Positions 1-8,316 of a stretch of 64,000 bases of DNA are shown here, in pieces (the stretch's first letter is position 1; every line of letters begins with the position of its first letter). The notes beneath the pieces are model-generated. The model made no database searches. It saw only the letters and a program-made list of their open reading frames with translations, and was not told the DNA's origin. The stretch is from Streptomyces fragilis (GTDB lineage Bacteria; Actinomycetota; Actinomycetes; Streptomycetales; Streptomycetaceae). Where the stretch lies: NCBI RefSeq assembly GCF_003112515.1, contig NZ_BEVZ01000008.1, positions 62,001-126,000 on the forward strand, read 5' to 3'. The translations under genes were made by a program, and so were the position numbers.

Positions 1-230
1 AGGTAGCCGTGCATGTGCGCGGCGGGGGCGTTGCGCGGGGTGCCGTCGTCGACCACGACGACGCCGCGCCGCTGGCGGGAGAGTTGCAGGGCGGCGGCGA
101 GACCGGCGGCCGAGCCGCCGATCACGGCGACGTCGCAGTGACGCTCGGTGGTGCGGGGCGCGGTGTGGCCGGCCTGCCCGGTGGGCGCGGACGAGGCCTG
201 GTCCTGACCGTGGGTGGGGTGCTCGCTCAT
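1..230 (-). CDS. Thioredoxin-reductase-like FAD oxidoreductase (N-terminal part)
   Basis: Only the first 76 codons lie in the window; the gene runs off the left edge. After a polar N-terminus of about 32 residues comes a dinucleotide-binding turn, VIGGSAAGLAAAL (GGSAAG at residues 38-43), then a second strand ending VVVDDGTPRN. This arrangement is usual in small flavoproteins of the thioredoxin reductase-like NAD(P)/FAD family, which move electrons between NAD(P)H and a disulfide or other acceptor. The redox-active cysteines, if present, would lie outside the window. ATG start at 230. It is divergent from an XRE-cupin regulator, with 75 bp between the start codons, so that regulator probably controls it. 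Confidence 0.8.
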   Translation of the reverse strand, partial: MSEHPTHGQDQASSAPTGQAGHTAPRTTERHCDVAVIGGSAAGLAAALQLSRQRRGVVVVDDGTPRNAPAAHMHGY

Positions 231-270
231 GAAATCGACCGTACTGGGCCCGGCGTCTACCGCAAACACA

Positions 271-287
271 CTTGCACAATTCGCAAG
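271..287. promoter_or_regulatory. Candidate operator, inverted repeat CTTGC-N7-GCAAG
   Basis: A 17-bp inverted repeat with perfect 5-bp arms (271-275 and 283-287) lies in the 75-bp gap between the divergent oxidoreductase and the XRE-cupin regulator. It ends 18 bp before the regulator start. Size and position suit a dimeric XRE-type operator controlling both genes. This is an inference from symmetry alone. Confidence 0.4.
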
Positions 288-305
288 ATGCTGGAGGATG
301 GGCCC

Positions 306-863
306 ATGAACGCAGTCGCCGACATCGAAGCCCTGGCGCGCTCGCGCCTGAGGAGCATGCGCACCACCCTGGGGTACTCCCTGGACGAGCTGGCCGCACG
401 CACGAACCTCAGCCCGTCGACCATCAGCCGTGTCGAGACGGGCAAACGCACGCTCAGCCTCGATGTGCTGGTGCCGCTGGCCAACGCCCTGCAGATGAGT
501 CTGGACGTGCTCTTCGAGGCGCCCACGGACGACGACGTCGTGATCCGGCCGGTCGCGCACAGCAGCGGCACCCGGACGACGTGGCCGCTGAGCCGTCCGG
601 ACGGGCGCACGGTCGCGATGAAGATGCGCCTCGAGCCGTCCGACACCCCGCCGTGCCAGCGGATGCACCCGGGCCACGACTGGTTCCTCGTGCTGGAGGG
701 GCGGGTGCGTCTGTGGCTGGGCGAGCGGCAGATCGACGTCGGCACGGGGGAGGCAGCGGAGTTCGCGACGATGGTCCCGCACGCGATCACGGCCCTGGAC
801 GGTCCCGCCGAGCTGCTCATGGTGTTCGACCGGGACGGGCAGCGCGCGCACGTGCACCAGTGA
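306..863 (+). CDS. XRE-family regulator with C-terminal cupin domain
   Basis: A 185-residue DNA-binding regulator. Residues about 10-70 form an XRE/Cro helix-turn-helix (LGYSLDELAARTNLSPSTIS followed by RVETGKRTLS). Residues about 110-180 form a small cupin_2 beta-barrel (PGHDWFLVLEGRVRLWLG), the usual effector or metal-sensing module of this family. The ATG at 306 is chosen because GGAGG lies 8-13 bases upstream; the ATG at 288 has no ribosome binding site. It is divergent from a flavin oxidoreductase, a common pairing in Streptomyces, and likely represses or activates that neighbour and itself. The effector cannot be read from sequence. Confidence 0.88.
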   Translation: MNAVADIEALARSRLRSMRTTLGYSLDELAARTNLSPSTISRVETGKRTLSLDVLVPLANALQMSLDVLFEAPTDDDVVIRPVAHSSGTRTTWPLSRPDGRTVAMKMRLEPSDTPPCQRMHPGHDWFLVLEGRVRLWLGERQIDVGTGEAAEFATMVPHAITALDGPAELLMVFDRDGQRAHVHQ

Positions 864-955
864 GCCGCCGGGGTCGCTGGATGACCGGATCGGTCCGCGG
901 TGGTCGGGTGCGGGACGCCCGGGTCCTGCGAGGGTCGTGGACGGAAGGAGGCCTC

Positions 956-1825
956 GTGATCGCGGCGCTCAACAAGCTGGTCGACCTGGTCGAGGAGCAC
1001 CTCGCGGAGGAGCTCGACGTCGGGGCGCTGGCCCGGCGGTCCGGCACCACGGAGTACCACCTGCGGCGGATGTTCTCGTCGCTGGCCGGCATGCCGCTGT
1101 CGGAGTACGTGCGGCGGCGGCGCATGACGGTCGCCGCGGCGGACGTCGTCCGGGGCGGGGAGGACCTGCTGGGCATCGCGGTGCGGCACGGGTACGGGTC
1201 GGCCGAGGCGTTCGGCCGGGCGTTCCGCGCCGTGCACGGCGCGGCGCCCGGTGAGGTGCGCCGCGACGGAGGCCCCCTCCGGACACAACCGCAGCTCAGG
1301 TTCCGCCTGAGCGTCGAAGGGAGCACCCCCATGGACACCCGCATCACCGACCGTCCCGCGTTCCGGCTGGTCGGGCACGCCGCCCGCGTGCCGTTGATCC
1401 ACCAGGGCGTCAACCCGCACATCCAGCGGCACATCGCCTCCCTGCCGACGGAGGAGCACGGGCGGCTGAAGGCGCTGAGCGCGACGGAGCCGCGGGGCCT
1501 GCTCCAGGTCACCGACGACGTGGCGCAGGACGCGGCGGAAGGCACTGAGCTCACCTACCTGCACGGGGTGGCCGTGCCCCCGGAGGCGCCGGTGCCCGAG
1601 GACCTCGACGTCCTCGAGGCGCAGGCCGGCACGTGGGCGGTGTTCCCCAGCGCGGGTGCGTACCCGCAGGCGCTGCAGAGCACCTGGGCGGCGACGGCGA
1701 CCGAGTGGTTCCCGTCCAACCCGTGGCGGCTGCGGCCGGGGCCGTCGATCGTCGCGGTCCTGGAGCTGGCGGACGACTTCTCCACCGCGAGCTGCGAGCT
1801 CTGGCTGCCGGTCGAGCCGGCGTGA
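956..1825 (+). CDS. AraC-family regulator with GyrI-like effector domain
   Basis: A 289-residue regulator. An AraC-type double helix-turn-helix fills residues 1-105 (LDVGALARRSGTTEYHLRRMF, then HGYGSAEAFGRAFRAVHG). A GyrI-like small-molecule-binding domain fills about 120-289 (residues FRLVGHAARVPL onward, ending CELWLPVE). The N-terminal HTH plus C-terminal GyrI arrangement is that of Rob/SoxS-like multidrug sensors. The GTG at 956 is preceded at ideal distance by GGAAGGAGG; an in-frame ATG at 881 has no such signal. It follows the XRE-cupin gene by 92 bp on the same strand, so co-transcription is possible. Confidence 0.85.
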   Translation: MIAALNKLVDLVEEHLAEELDVGALARRSGTTEYHLRRMFSSLAGMPLSEYVRRRRMTVAAADVVRGGEDLLGIAVRHGYGSAEAFGRAFRAVHGAAPGEVRRDGGPLRTQPQLRFRLSVEGSTPMDTRITDRPAFRLVGHAARVPLIHQGVNPHIQRHIASLPTEEHGRLKALSATEPRGLLQVTDDVAQDAAEGTELTYLHGVAVPPEAPVPEDLDVLEAQAGTWAVFPSAGAYPQALQSTWAATATEWFPSNPWRLRPGPSIVAVLELADDFSTASCELWLPVEPA

Positions 1826-2049
1826 CGGCCGGCGGTCGGGCGCGGGTCCGCGTGACGGCCGGCCGTCGGGCGCGGGCCCCGTGACGGCTGCCGGTCGGGC
1901 CGGGGTGACGGTGGGGTGAGGGGCACAGCGGGCGGTGCGGTGGGGACCGCCGCGGCGGTGACGGTGGGGCGTACAACCATCGGGTGGGGTCGCGAGTCGA
2001 AGGGGCGGTAAGCACACCTCTTTGTTCACGCGCAGACACTGGAGCCCCG

Positions 2050-3492
2050 TTGCGTCCCACTCGCACCGCCGCTGTCGCGGCGGTCCTCGCCGCGGCCCTC
2101 ACCGGGCCGCTGCTCACCGCCGCCCCCGCCTCGGCGGCGCCGGCCAAGCTCGCCGACGACTTCAACGGGGACGGCTACCGCGACCTCGTCCTGGCCGGCG
2201 GACGGTACGGCAAGGACTACCGGATCACCGTGGTGTACGGCACCTCCTCCGGGCCGGGGACGAAGGTGCAGACGATCCACCAGAACTCGGCCGGCATCCC
2301 GGGTTCCGTGGAGGAGGGCGACGGCTGGGGCGAGAGCGTCACCAGCGCCGACCTCGACCGCGACGGGTACGCCGACCTGGTCGTCGCCTCACCCGGCGAG
2401 GCCGTCGGCGACCTCCAGATCGCCGGCGGGCTCACCGTCGTGTGGGGCGGCGCCTCGGGTCTCGGGTCCGGCACGGTGTACCACTCGCCGATCGCCCCCG
2501 AGTACGCCGGCTCCGGTGACTCCTTCGGCCGTGAGGTCGTGACCGGCGACTTCGACGGCGACGGCGACGCGGACCTCGTCGCGAGCAGCGACAGCCGCGC
2601 GGCCGCCGTACTGCTCAAGGGACCCTTCACCCGGGCCGGCGGGCACGGCGGCTCCCAGTCGCTGGGCGGCAGCTACATCTACCCGTACGTGATGCGCCTG
2701 GCGGCGGGCAAGGTGGACGGGGACGCCGCGACCGACCTGTACATCCTGGGCGTCGACCAGGAGGACATCAACCTGCGGGCCTACTACCACCGCGGCGGCA
2801 GCGGCTTCGCCACCCGCGCGGCCGCGGTGGTCGTCCCGGAGGCCACCCCGGACTCCCCCGGCCCGGGACCGCTCACCACCGCCATCGGCGACTTCGACAA
2901 GGACGGTTTCGGCGACCTCGCCGTCGGCCGCGGCGGGGAGTACACCGACGACAACAGCGGGTACGTGGCCGTGCAGTACGGCGGCGCGAACGGGCCGAAC
3001 AGCGCGCGCAAGCCGGTGAAGTTCACCCAGGACACCTCCGGGGTGCCCGGCGCGGTGGAGACGGACGACATGTTCGGCTACTCCGTGGCGGCCGGCGACG
3101 TGAACGGCGACGGCTACGCGGACCTCGCCGTCGGCAGCCCGGGCGAGGACCTGGCGGGCATGCGCGACGGCGGCGCGGTCACCGTCCTGCTCGGCCGGGC
3201 GGGCGGTCTCTCCGGAACCGGGGCGAAGGCCTACGACCAGGGCACCTCGGGTGTCGCCGGGGCCGTCGAGAAGGACGACCGCTTCGGCTTCACGCTCAAG
3301 CTGACGGACTACACCCGTGACGGCCGGGCCGACCTGATGGTGGGCACGGTGGAGTGGGCCGGCGAGACCCTCGGCATGGTGCAGATGCTGAAGGGCTCCT
3401 CCACCGGCACCACGGGCACCGGTTCGAAGTCGTACACGGTGTCCTCGCTCAAGCAGTCGTACAGCGACCTCGGCACCTGGATGTTCTCGTAG
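2050..3492 (+). CDS. Secreted FG-GAP/integrin-alpha-like repeat protein
   Basis: A 480-residue exported protein. A Sec signal peptide (RPTRTAAVAAVLAAALTGPL, then ASA-A cleavage near residue 30) precedes seven FG-GAP blades carrying calcium-binding loops of the DxDxDGxxD type, for example DFNGDGYRDL, DLDRDGYADL, DFDGDGDADL, DFDKDGFGDL and DVNGDGYADL. Such repeats fold into a beta-propeller resembling integrin alpha N-termini; in Streptomyces they are abundant, secreted and mostly of unknown role. Start choice: TTG at 2050 has GGAG five bases upstream and puts the signal peptide at the N-terminus; an in-frame ATG at 1984 would add 22 residues before it. It is convergent with the next gene. Confidence 0.85.
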   Translation: MRPTRTAAVAAVLAAALTGPLLTAAPASAAPAKLADDFNGDGYRDLVLAGGRYGKDYRITVVYGTSSGPGTKVQTIHQNSAGIPGSVEEGDGWGESVTSADLDRDGYADLVVASPGEAVGDLQIAGGLTVVWGGASGLGSGTVYHSPIAPEYAGSGDSFGREVVTGDFDGDGDADLVASSDSRAAAVLLKGPFTRAGGHGGSQSLGGSYIYPYVMRLAAGKVDGDAATDLYILGVDQEDINLRAYYHRGGSGFATRAAAVVVPEATPDSPGPGPLTTAIGDFDKDGFGDLAVGRGGEYTDDNSGYVAVQYGGANGPNSARKPVKFTQDTSGVPGAVETDDMFGYSVAAGDVNGDGYADLAVGSPGEDLAGMRDGGAVTVLLGRAGGLSGTGAKAYDQGTSGVAGAVEKDDRFGFTLKLTDYTRDGRADLMVGTVEWAGETLGMVQMLKGSSTGTTGTGSKSYTVSSLKQSYSDLGTWMFS

Positions 3493-3536
3493 TCGTGCCG
3501 TAGGGGTTCCCGGACTCCCACGCGGGACGTCCGCGC

Positions 3537-3878
3537 TCACCCGGCGACCGTGACCGGCGGCTTCCGCCGGTCACGGGACAGCCGCAGCACGAACGCCCCG
3601 CGCCCAGGGGTCCGCGGGGCGGTGACCACCGTGACCCGGCCCGGCCCGAGCCCGGGGAGTACGGAAGCCGGCGAACCCGCCGCCCGCGTGACCATCCCCA
3701 GCGCGTCCCGGCCGAGCGGCGTCACCGCGGTCGGCCCGACCAGCCCCACCAGCGCCACCAGCGCGACCCGCCGGGCCTGCGCGACCAGCGCGACCCGCCG
3801 GGCCTGCGCGACCAACCCGGCCGGCGCGGCCAGCCCGACCCGCCGGGCCTGCGCGACCAGCCCGGCCGGCGCGGTCAT
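3537..3878 (-). CDS. Hypothetical protein with internal repeat
   Basis: A 113-codon reading frame, convergent with the FG-GAP gene. The C-terminal half (ALGMVTRAAGSPASVLPG and onward to RKPPVTVAG) looks like a compact domain. The N-terminal half is built from repeats of LVAQARRV, produced by three perfect 24-bp copies at 3764-3787, 3791-3814 and 3836-3859. Their spacings of 27 and 45 bp keep frame, which favours real coding. I recognise no family. The ATG at 3878 has GGGGAGG about 13 bases upstream, rather far. It may be a fast-evolving species-specific gene or a spurious frame. Confidence 0.4.
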   Translation of the reverse strand: MTAPAGLVAQARRVGLAAPAGLVAQARRVALVAQARRVALVALVGLVGPTAVTPLGRDALGMVTRAAGSPASVLPGLGPGRVTVVTAPRTPGRGAFVLRLSRDRRKPPVTVAG

Positions 3879-4085
3879 TGCATGGTGCGGGCCTCCCCAC
3901 GGCGGTCTCGGCCTCACCACGGGCACCGTCGTGCCCGCAGGCCGTGCCGGACGGTGACGGAGCCCACGACCCGCCGACGCCGACGCAGCGTTCCCGGTCG
4001 CCTACTGTGGCGGAGCGGGCTTTACCTGCGCATTACACATACCGCTCGGCGCAAACCAGGGCGGGATACAGCGAAAGGGATCGCG

Positions 4086-4571
4086 GTGGGAATTCCACGC
4101 CTCAGCAGTACGCCCCTGCCGGGCATCGGAGTGCGGTACGACATGACGACGCGCGAACGCCGGTGCCTCTCGGTGGTGGCCCAGCGCGACGGCAGCCGCA
4201 CGATCACCGCCTACGGCCAGGACGACCCGGACGCCGCCGAGATGTCGGTGCACCTGACCGCCGGCGAGTCGCAGGCCCTGATCGACGCGCTGGCCCCGGA
4301 CCACCACAGCCCCAGCCTGCTCTCCGGCAGCGACCTGGGCCTGGTCGCCGAGCGCATCGAACTCTCCGGCACGGCGCGCTGGAACGGCCGGCTGCTCGGC
4401 GACACGCAGATCCGGACGCGCACCGGCGCGTCGATCGTCGCCGTGATGCGCCGCGCCGAGGCGATTCCCTCGCCGACGCCGGCCTTCCGCCTCGCGGGCG
4501 GCGACATCCTGATCGTGATCGGCACCCGCGAAGGCGTGGAAGCCGCCGCGGCGATACTCGAGCAGGACTGA
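4086..4571 (+). CDS. TrkA-C domain regulatory subunit of cation:proton antiporter (KhtT-like)
   Basis: A 161-residue cytoplasmic protein. The C-terminal half (about 80-160: LGLVAERIELSGTARWNGRL through GGDILIVIGTREGVEAAA) is a TrkA_C/RCK_C domain, which binds small ligands such as nucleotides and gates K+ transporters. The N-terminal half resembles KhtT regulators. The GTG at 4086 follows AAGGGA by five bases. The antiporter gene begins four bases after this stop, so the two are translated together and should form a KhtTU-type K+/H+ antiporter complex. The ligand is not identifiable from sequence. Confidence 0.88.
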   Translation: MGIPRLSSTPLPGIGVRYDMTTRERRCLSVVAQRDGSRTITAYGQDDPDAAEMSVHLTAGESQALIDALAPDHHSPSLLSGSDLGLVAERIELSGTARWNGRLLGDTQIRTRTGASIVAVMRRAEAIPSPTPAFRLAGGDILIVIGTREGVEAAAAILEQD

Positions 4572-4575
4572 TCGG

Positions 4576-5832
4576 GTGCATTCGACCGCGACGTTCCTCA
4601 TCGAATTCGGCGCCATCATCCTCGGCCTCGGCCTTCTCGGCCGCTTCGCCGGGCGCTTCCAGTTCTCCCCGATCCCCCTCTACCTGCTGGCCGGACTCGC
4701 CTTCGGCGAAGGCGGGCTGCTGCCGCTGGGCGCCAGCGAGGAGTTCGTGGCGATCGGGGCGGAGATCGGCGTCATCCTGCTCCTGCTGATGCTGGGGCTC
4801 GAGTACACCGCCTCCGACCTGGTCTCCAACCTCAAGACGCAGTACCCGGCCGGCCTCGTCGACATGGCGCTCAACGCACTCCCGGGCGCCGCGATGGCGC
4901 TGCTGCTGGGCTGGGGCCCGGTGGCCGCGGTGGTCCTGGCGGGCGTCACCTGGATCTCCTCCTCCGGTGTCATCGCCAAGGTGCTGAACGACCTCGGACG
5001 GGTGGGCAACCGGGAGACCCCGGTGATTCTGAGCATCCTGGTCCTCGAGGACCTCTCGATGGCCGTGTACCTGCCGATCATCACCGCCCTGCTGGCCGGC
5101 ACCGGCCTCGCCGCCGGCAGCGTGACGCTGGCGATCGCGCTGGGCGTCGCCGGACTGGTGCTCTTCCTGGCGGTCCGCTTCGGCCGGCACATCTCCCGGT
5201 TCGTCTCGCACCAGGACCCGGAGAAGCTGCTGCTGGTGGTGCTGGGGCTGACCCTGCTGGTCGCGGGCATCGCCCAGCAGCTCCAGGTGTCGGCTGCGGT
5301 CGGCGCGTTCCTGGTGGGCATCGCCCTGTCCGGCGAGGTCGCGGAGGGCGCGCACCACCTGCTGTCGCCGCTGCGGGACCTGTTCGCCGCCGTGTTCTTC
5401 GTCTTCTTCGGCCTGCACACCGACCCGGCGGCGATTCCGCCGGTGCTGCTGCCGGCGCTGGCGCTGGCCGTGGTCACCGCGCTCAGCAAGATCGCCACCG
5501 GTTACTGGGCGGCCCGGCGCGCGGGCATCTCGGTCAACGGGCGCTGGCGCGCCGGCGGGACGCTGGTGGCGCGCGGCGAGTTCTCCATCGTGATCGCGGG
5601 GCTGGCGGTCACCTCGGGCATCGAGCCGAGGCTGGGGCCGCTGGCCACGGCGTACGTGCTGATCCTGGTGATCGTCGGACCGCTCACCGCGCGGTACACC
5701 CAGCCGGTGGCGCTCGCCCTCACCCGGGCGACGGCCCGGCGTCGTGCCGCCTCCACGGGGGTGAGCGCCCCGTCCGCCGGGGACGCGTCCGGCGTGGAGC
5801 CGCGGGAGACGGAACCGGCCGAGCGCTCCTGA
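4576..5832 (+). CDS. Monovalent cation:proton antiporter, CPA2/KefB type (KhtU-like)
   Basis: A 418-residue integral membrane protein with about 12 hydrophobic segments across residues 5-385, the fold of CPA2 Na+(K+)/H+ exchangers. The conserved unwound region is visible near GVTWISSSGVIAKVLNDLG. Unlike KefB/KefC it has no C-terminal TrkA_N domain; that function lies in the separate upstream KhtT-like subunit. The protein ends in a short polar tail. The GTG start lies four bases after the preceding stop. Likely role: K+ or Na+ efflux coupled to H+ entry for pH and osmotic control. Confidence 0.9.
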   Translation: MHSTATFLIEFGAIILGLGLLGRFAGRFQFSPIPLYLLAGLAFGEGGLLPLGASEEFVAIGAEIGVILLLLMLGLEYTASDLVSNLKTQYPAGLVDMALNALPGAAMALLLGWGPVAAVVLAGVTWISSSGVIAKVLNDLGRVGNRETPVILSILVLEDLSMAVYLPIITALLAGTGLAAGSVTLAIALGVAGLVLFLAVRFGRHISRFVSHQDPEKLLLVVLGLTLLVAGIAQQLQVSAAVGAFLVGIALSGEVAEGAHHLLSPLRDLFAAVFFVFFGLHTDPAAIPPVLLPALALAVVTALSKIATGYWAARRAGISVNGRWRAGGTLVARGEFSIVIAGLAVTSGIEPRLGPLATAYVLILVIVGPLTARYTQPVALALTRATARRRAASTGVSAPSAGDASGVEPRETEPAERS

Positions 5833-5835
5833 CGC

Positions 5836-5853
5836 GGCCGGCCCGGGCCGGCC
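5836..5853. terminator. GC palindrome after the antiporter gene
   Basis: A perfect 18-bp palindrome built on GGCCGGCCCGGGCCGGCC begins three bases after the antiporter stop codon. It could fold as a short hairpin at the end of the transcript. There is no T-run, which is common for Streptomyces terminators, so function is uncertain. Confidence 0.4.
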
Positions 5854-6063
5854 TGGTGGCATCAGGAACCGGCCCGGGCACGGCCGGGGCGTCAGGAGCC
5901 GTCGGCCCGGGCGGGGGCCGGGAGGGGGCGGAGCCACGCGGAAGCGGAAGGTCGTGCCCGGACCCGACGTCCAGGTGGGGCCGCGTGTCCGGGGCAGAGC
6001 GGAAGACGGCGAGGTGGCGGGGGCCGGGGAGCGGGACGGCGGCGGGCGCGGGATCATCGGGGC

Positions 6064-6660
6064 ATGGACGTCACCCTCCGCCTCGCCCAGGACCCTCCGG
6101 CCGACGAGCTGCTCGGCCGCAGCCCCCTCGCCGCGCTGGTCGGCATGCTGCTGGACCAGCAGGTGCCGATGGAGTGGGCGTTCAAGGGCCCGCGCACCAT
6201 CGCCGACCGGATGGGCGCGCAGGACCTGGACGCCCACGAGATCGCCGCGCAGGACCCCGACGCCTTCGCCGCGCTGCTCTCCGAGAAGCCGGCCGTGCAC
6301 CGCTATCCCGGTTCGATGGCCGGGCGCATCCAGCAGCTCTGCCAGTACCTGGTGGAGCACTACGACGGGGACGCCGAGGCGGTCTGGCGGGGCGTCACGG
6401 ACGGCAAGGAGCTGCTGAAGCGGCTCAAGGAGCTTCCCGGCTTCGGCGCGCAGAAGGCGCAGATCTTCCTGGCGCTGCTCGGCAAGCAACTGGAGGTCCG
6501 CCCCCAGGGGTGGCGCGAGGCGGCGGGCTCGTACGGGGAGGAGGGCTCCTTCCGCTCGGTCGCCGACATCACCGGCCCCGACTCCCTGGTGAAGGTCCGC
6601 GCCCACAAGCAGGAGATGAAGGCGGCGGCGAAGGCGGCGAAGGCCGCCAAGGCGAAGTAA
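6064..6660 (+). CDS. HhH-GPD-type base excision repair protein
   Basis: A 198-residue protein of the HhH-GPD DNA glycosylase superfamily. It has a helical core from residue 10 (LAALVGMLLDQQVPMEWAFK) and a helix-hairpin-helix around residues 124-135 (LKELPGFGAQKAQIFLALLG) that contacts the DNA backbone. Compared with AlkA or EndoIII it is short, lacks an iron-sulfur cluster motif and has a Lys/Ala-rich tail. It belongs to a small actinobacterial family often named HhH-GPD-type base excision DNA repair protein; the base removed is unknown. ATG start, standalone gene with a 230-bp leader. Confidence 0.85.
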   Translation: MDVTLRLAQDPPADELLGRSPLAALVGMLLDQQVPMEWAFKGPRTIADRMGAQDLDAHEIAAQDPDAFAALLSEKPAVHRYPGSMAGRIQQLCQYLVEHYDGDAEAVWRGVTDGKELLKRLKELPGFGAQKAQIFLALLGKQLEVRPQGWREAAGSYGEEGSFRSVADITGPDSLVKVRAHKQEMKAAAKAAKAAKAK

Positions 6661-7139
6661 CCGGGCCGGCCGCCCCCGGCCGCCCCCGGCAGCACAGCGC
6701 CGTGCCGCCTCGGTGTCACGGACGGACACCCCGGCACCGCGCCACGGCACGGGTCAGCACGGCGACCCGTGCGGACACGACGGCAACACGCCACAGCAGG
6801 GGCTGCCACCGTGCCACGGCGCAACGGCACGTGCGGGCACGGCGACCGGTGCGGGCACGGCCGTATTTGCGCCACGGCACGGCGAGCACGGCAGCACTAC
6901 GCCACGGCAAGGGCGGGCACGGCGGCACGTGCGGGCGCCGCGGCACGCGGGCGCCCCGACGCGCAGGCACCGCGGTACGGCGCCGCACAGGGCGGGTACG
7001 GCACTGTGCCCCGGGCACACAGCGCGGGGCCGGAGATGCGGGCGGCGCGGTGACGGGGCGGGGTCGCGGCGTGGCCCGGAGGTGGCCGGTTCGGGTTACG
7101 TGGCTGCGCCGAGCGCACCATCCCCGGTAGGCTTTCCGT
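6661..7139. repeat. Degenerate short-repeat region, no gene
   Basis: This 479-bp gap is built largely from imperfect copies of short words such as GCCACGGCAC, GCGGGCACGGC and GGCACGTGCGGGC, densest at about 6740-6990. Frames through it give only Arg/Gly/Ala/His strings. I see no conserved gene, RNA or clear regulatory site except that the last bases lead into the VapB-like gene. It is probably simple-repeat expansion in an intergenic region. Confidence 0.6.
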
Positions 7140-7436
7140 GTGATCTTCAAGCGCATCGGAAACGGCCGGCCGTACCCCGATCACGGCCGGGAAAGCACCC
7201 GGCAGTGGGCGGACGTCGCACCGCGCCCGGTCCGCCTCGATCAGCTCGTGACGACCAAGGGCCAGCTCGACCTGGAGACCTTGCTCGCCGAGGACTCCAC
7301 CTTCTACGGCGACCTCTTCGCGCACGTCGTGAAGTGGCGGGGCGACCTCTACCTGGAGGACGGCCTGCACCGCGCGGTCCGTGCCGCCCTCCAGCAGCGT
7401 CAGATCCTGCACGCCCGTGTGCTGGAAATGGACTGA
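7140..7436 (+). CDS. Small conserved protein, VapB-antitoxin-like
   Basis: A 98-residue protein (MIFKRIGNGRPYP at the start, QQRQILHARVLEMD at the end), well conserved across Streptomyces as far as I recall and annotated there as a VapB-family antitoxin. No PIN-domain toxin lies beside it, so it is not part of an evident toxin-antitoxin pair. The GTG at 7140 follows a short leader (GTAGGCTTTCC). The LytR_C-domain gene starts 92 bp downstream on the same strand. The antitoxin label rests on remembered annotation; a general DNA-binding or housekeeping role is equally possible. Confidence 0.75.
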   Translation: MIFKRIGNGRPYPDHGRESTRQWADVAPRPVRLDQLVTTKGQLDLETLLAEDSTFYGDLFAHVVKWRGDLYLEDGLHRAVRAALQQRQILHARVLEMD

Positions 7437-7528
7437 TCGGCGCAGGCTGTTGCCCCTTTCGGGTTGTCTCCCGCCAGGATGATGATCGTCTTGTAGGCAT
7501 CCTCGGCCGGGCGCACTACGCTGCGCTC

Positions 7529-8185
7529 ATGAGCATGCTGACCCCACCCGGCATGGGCGGCCGGTACCGCGTGACGGGGAAGACCTACCCCCGCATGCGC
7601 CGGCCGAAGAAGCGCCGCCGAATCGTCGCGCTGACCGCGCTCCCCGTGGCCCTGCTGGGGCTCCTCGGCTGGGGCACGCTGCAGCTCATCGACGTCTTCA
7701 CCGGCGGTGACCAGGCCTCCGCGGCCGGCGCGGGCGCGCGGTGCGCCGCCCGCCCGAGCGCTTCGCCGACCCCCGCGAAGGTCTACCCGCGGCCCGACGG
7801 CATCACCGTCAACGTCCTCAACGCGACCACCCGCGAGGGCCTGGCCAAGAAGACCGCCGACGAGCTGAAGAAGCGCGGCTTCCGGATCGGCGAGGTGGGC
7901 AACGCGCCGAAGGAGTACGACAAGAAGGTGAAGGCCACCGGACTGCTGCTGGGCGGCCCGGAGGCGGCCGACACCGTGCTGCCGGTGCTGGGCACCCAGC
8001 TGGCCGGGGCCGAGGTCCGGCCGGACCCGGCGCGCAAGCCGGACGGGAAGGCGAAGACGCCGGTGGTGGACCTGATCATCGGCGACGCGTTCAAGGACCT
8101 CTCCGCGCCGGGCGACGCCGACAAGGCGCTCACCACGCTCACCGCGCCCGCTCCGGCCCCCGAGGCCACGCGCAAGGGCTGCTGA
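7529..8185 (+). CDS. Membrane-anchored LytR C-terminal-domain protein
   Basis: A 218-residue protein. A short basic cytoplasmic N-terminus (MRRPKKRRRI near residue 22) is followed by one membrane segment (VALTALPVALLGLLGWGTLQ, about 30-50). An extracellular LytR_C domain runs from about 85 to 180 (GITVNVLNATTREGLAKKTA through VVDLIIGDAFKDL). LytR_C domains accompany LCP cell-wall ligases; here the catalytic LCP domain is absent, so a scaffolding or wall-binding role is more likely. The ATG at 7529 is in frame with the domain. It is convergent with upp, with a strong hairpin between them. Confidence 0.85.
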   Translation: MSMLTPPGMGGRYRVTGKTYPRMRRPKKRRRIVALTALPVALLGLLGWGTLQLIDVFTGGDQASAAGAGARCAARPSASPTPAKVYPRPDGITVNVLNATTREGLAKKTADELKKRGFRIGEVGNAPKEYDKKVKATGLLLGGPEAADTVLPVLGTQLAGAEVRPDPARKPDGKAKTPVVDLIIGDAFKDLSAPGDADKALTTLTAPAPAPEATRKGC

Positions 8186-8265
8186 GCCCCGCATCCGTCC
8201 CGCCGGCCCTCCCTGCAGGCCCCGCCGGTCCGCGCCGCGGCCCCGCCTTCGCGTCCGTGACGTGA

Positions 8266-8295
8266 GAAGACCTCGCCCCGAGGGGCGAGGTCTTC
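8266..8295. terminator. Bidirectional terminator between LytR_C gene and upp
   Basis: A 14-bp perfect stem, GAAGACCTCGCCCC at 8266-8279 pairing with 8282-8295, closes on a two-base loop. It sits between two convergent genes and begins 21 bases before the upp stop codon, so it can serve both strands. Confidence 0.85.
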
Positions 8296-8316
8296 CCGTC
8301 ACGCTGCGGGGAAGCG

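Noticed and set aside
4204..6750. An 848-codon minus-strand frame opposite the antiporter and repair genes
   Set aside because: Antisense to two well-supported families; composition is Arg/Gly/Gln-rich without domains.
7140..7436. A VapBC toxin-antitoxin module
   Set aside because: No PIN-domain gene is adjacent; only the small VapB-like protein is present.
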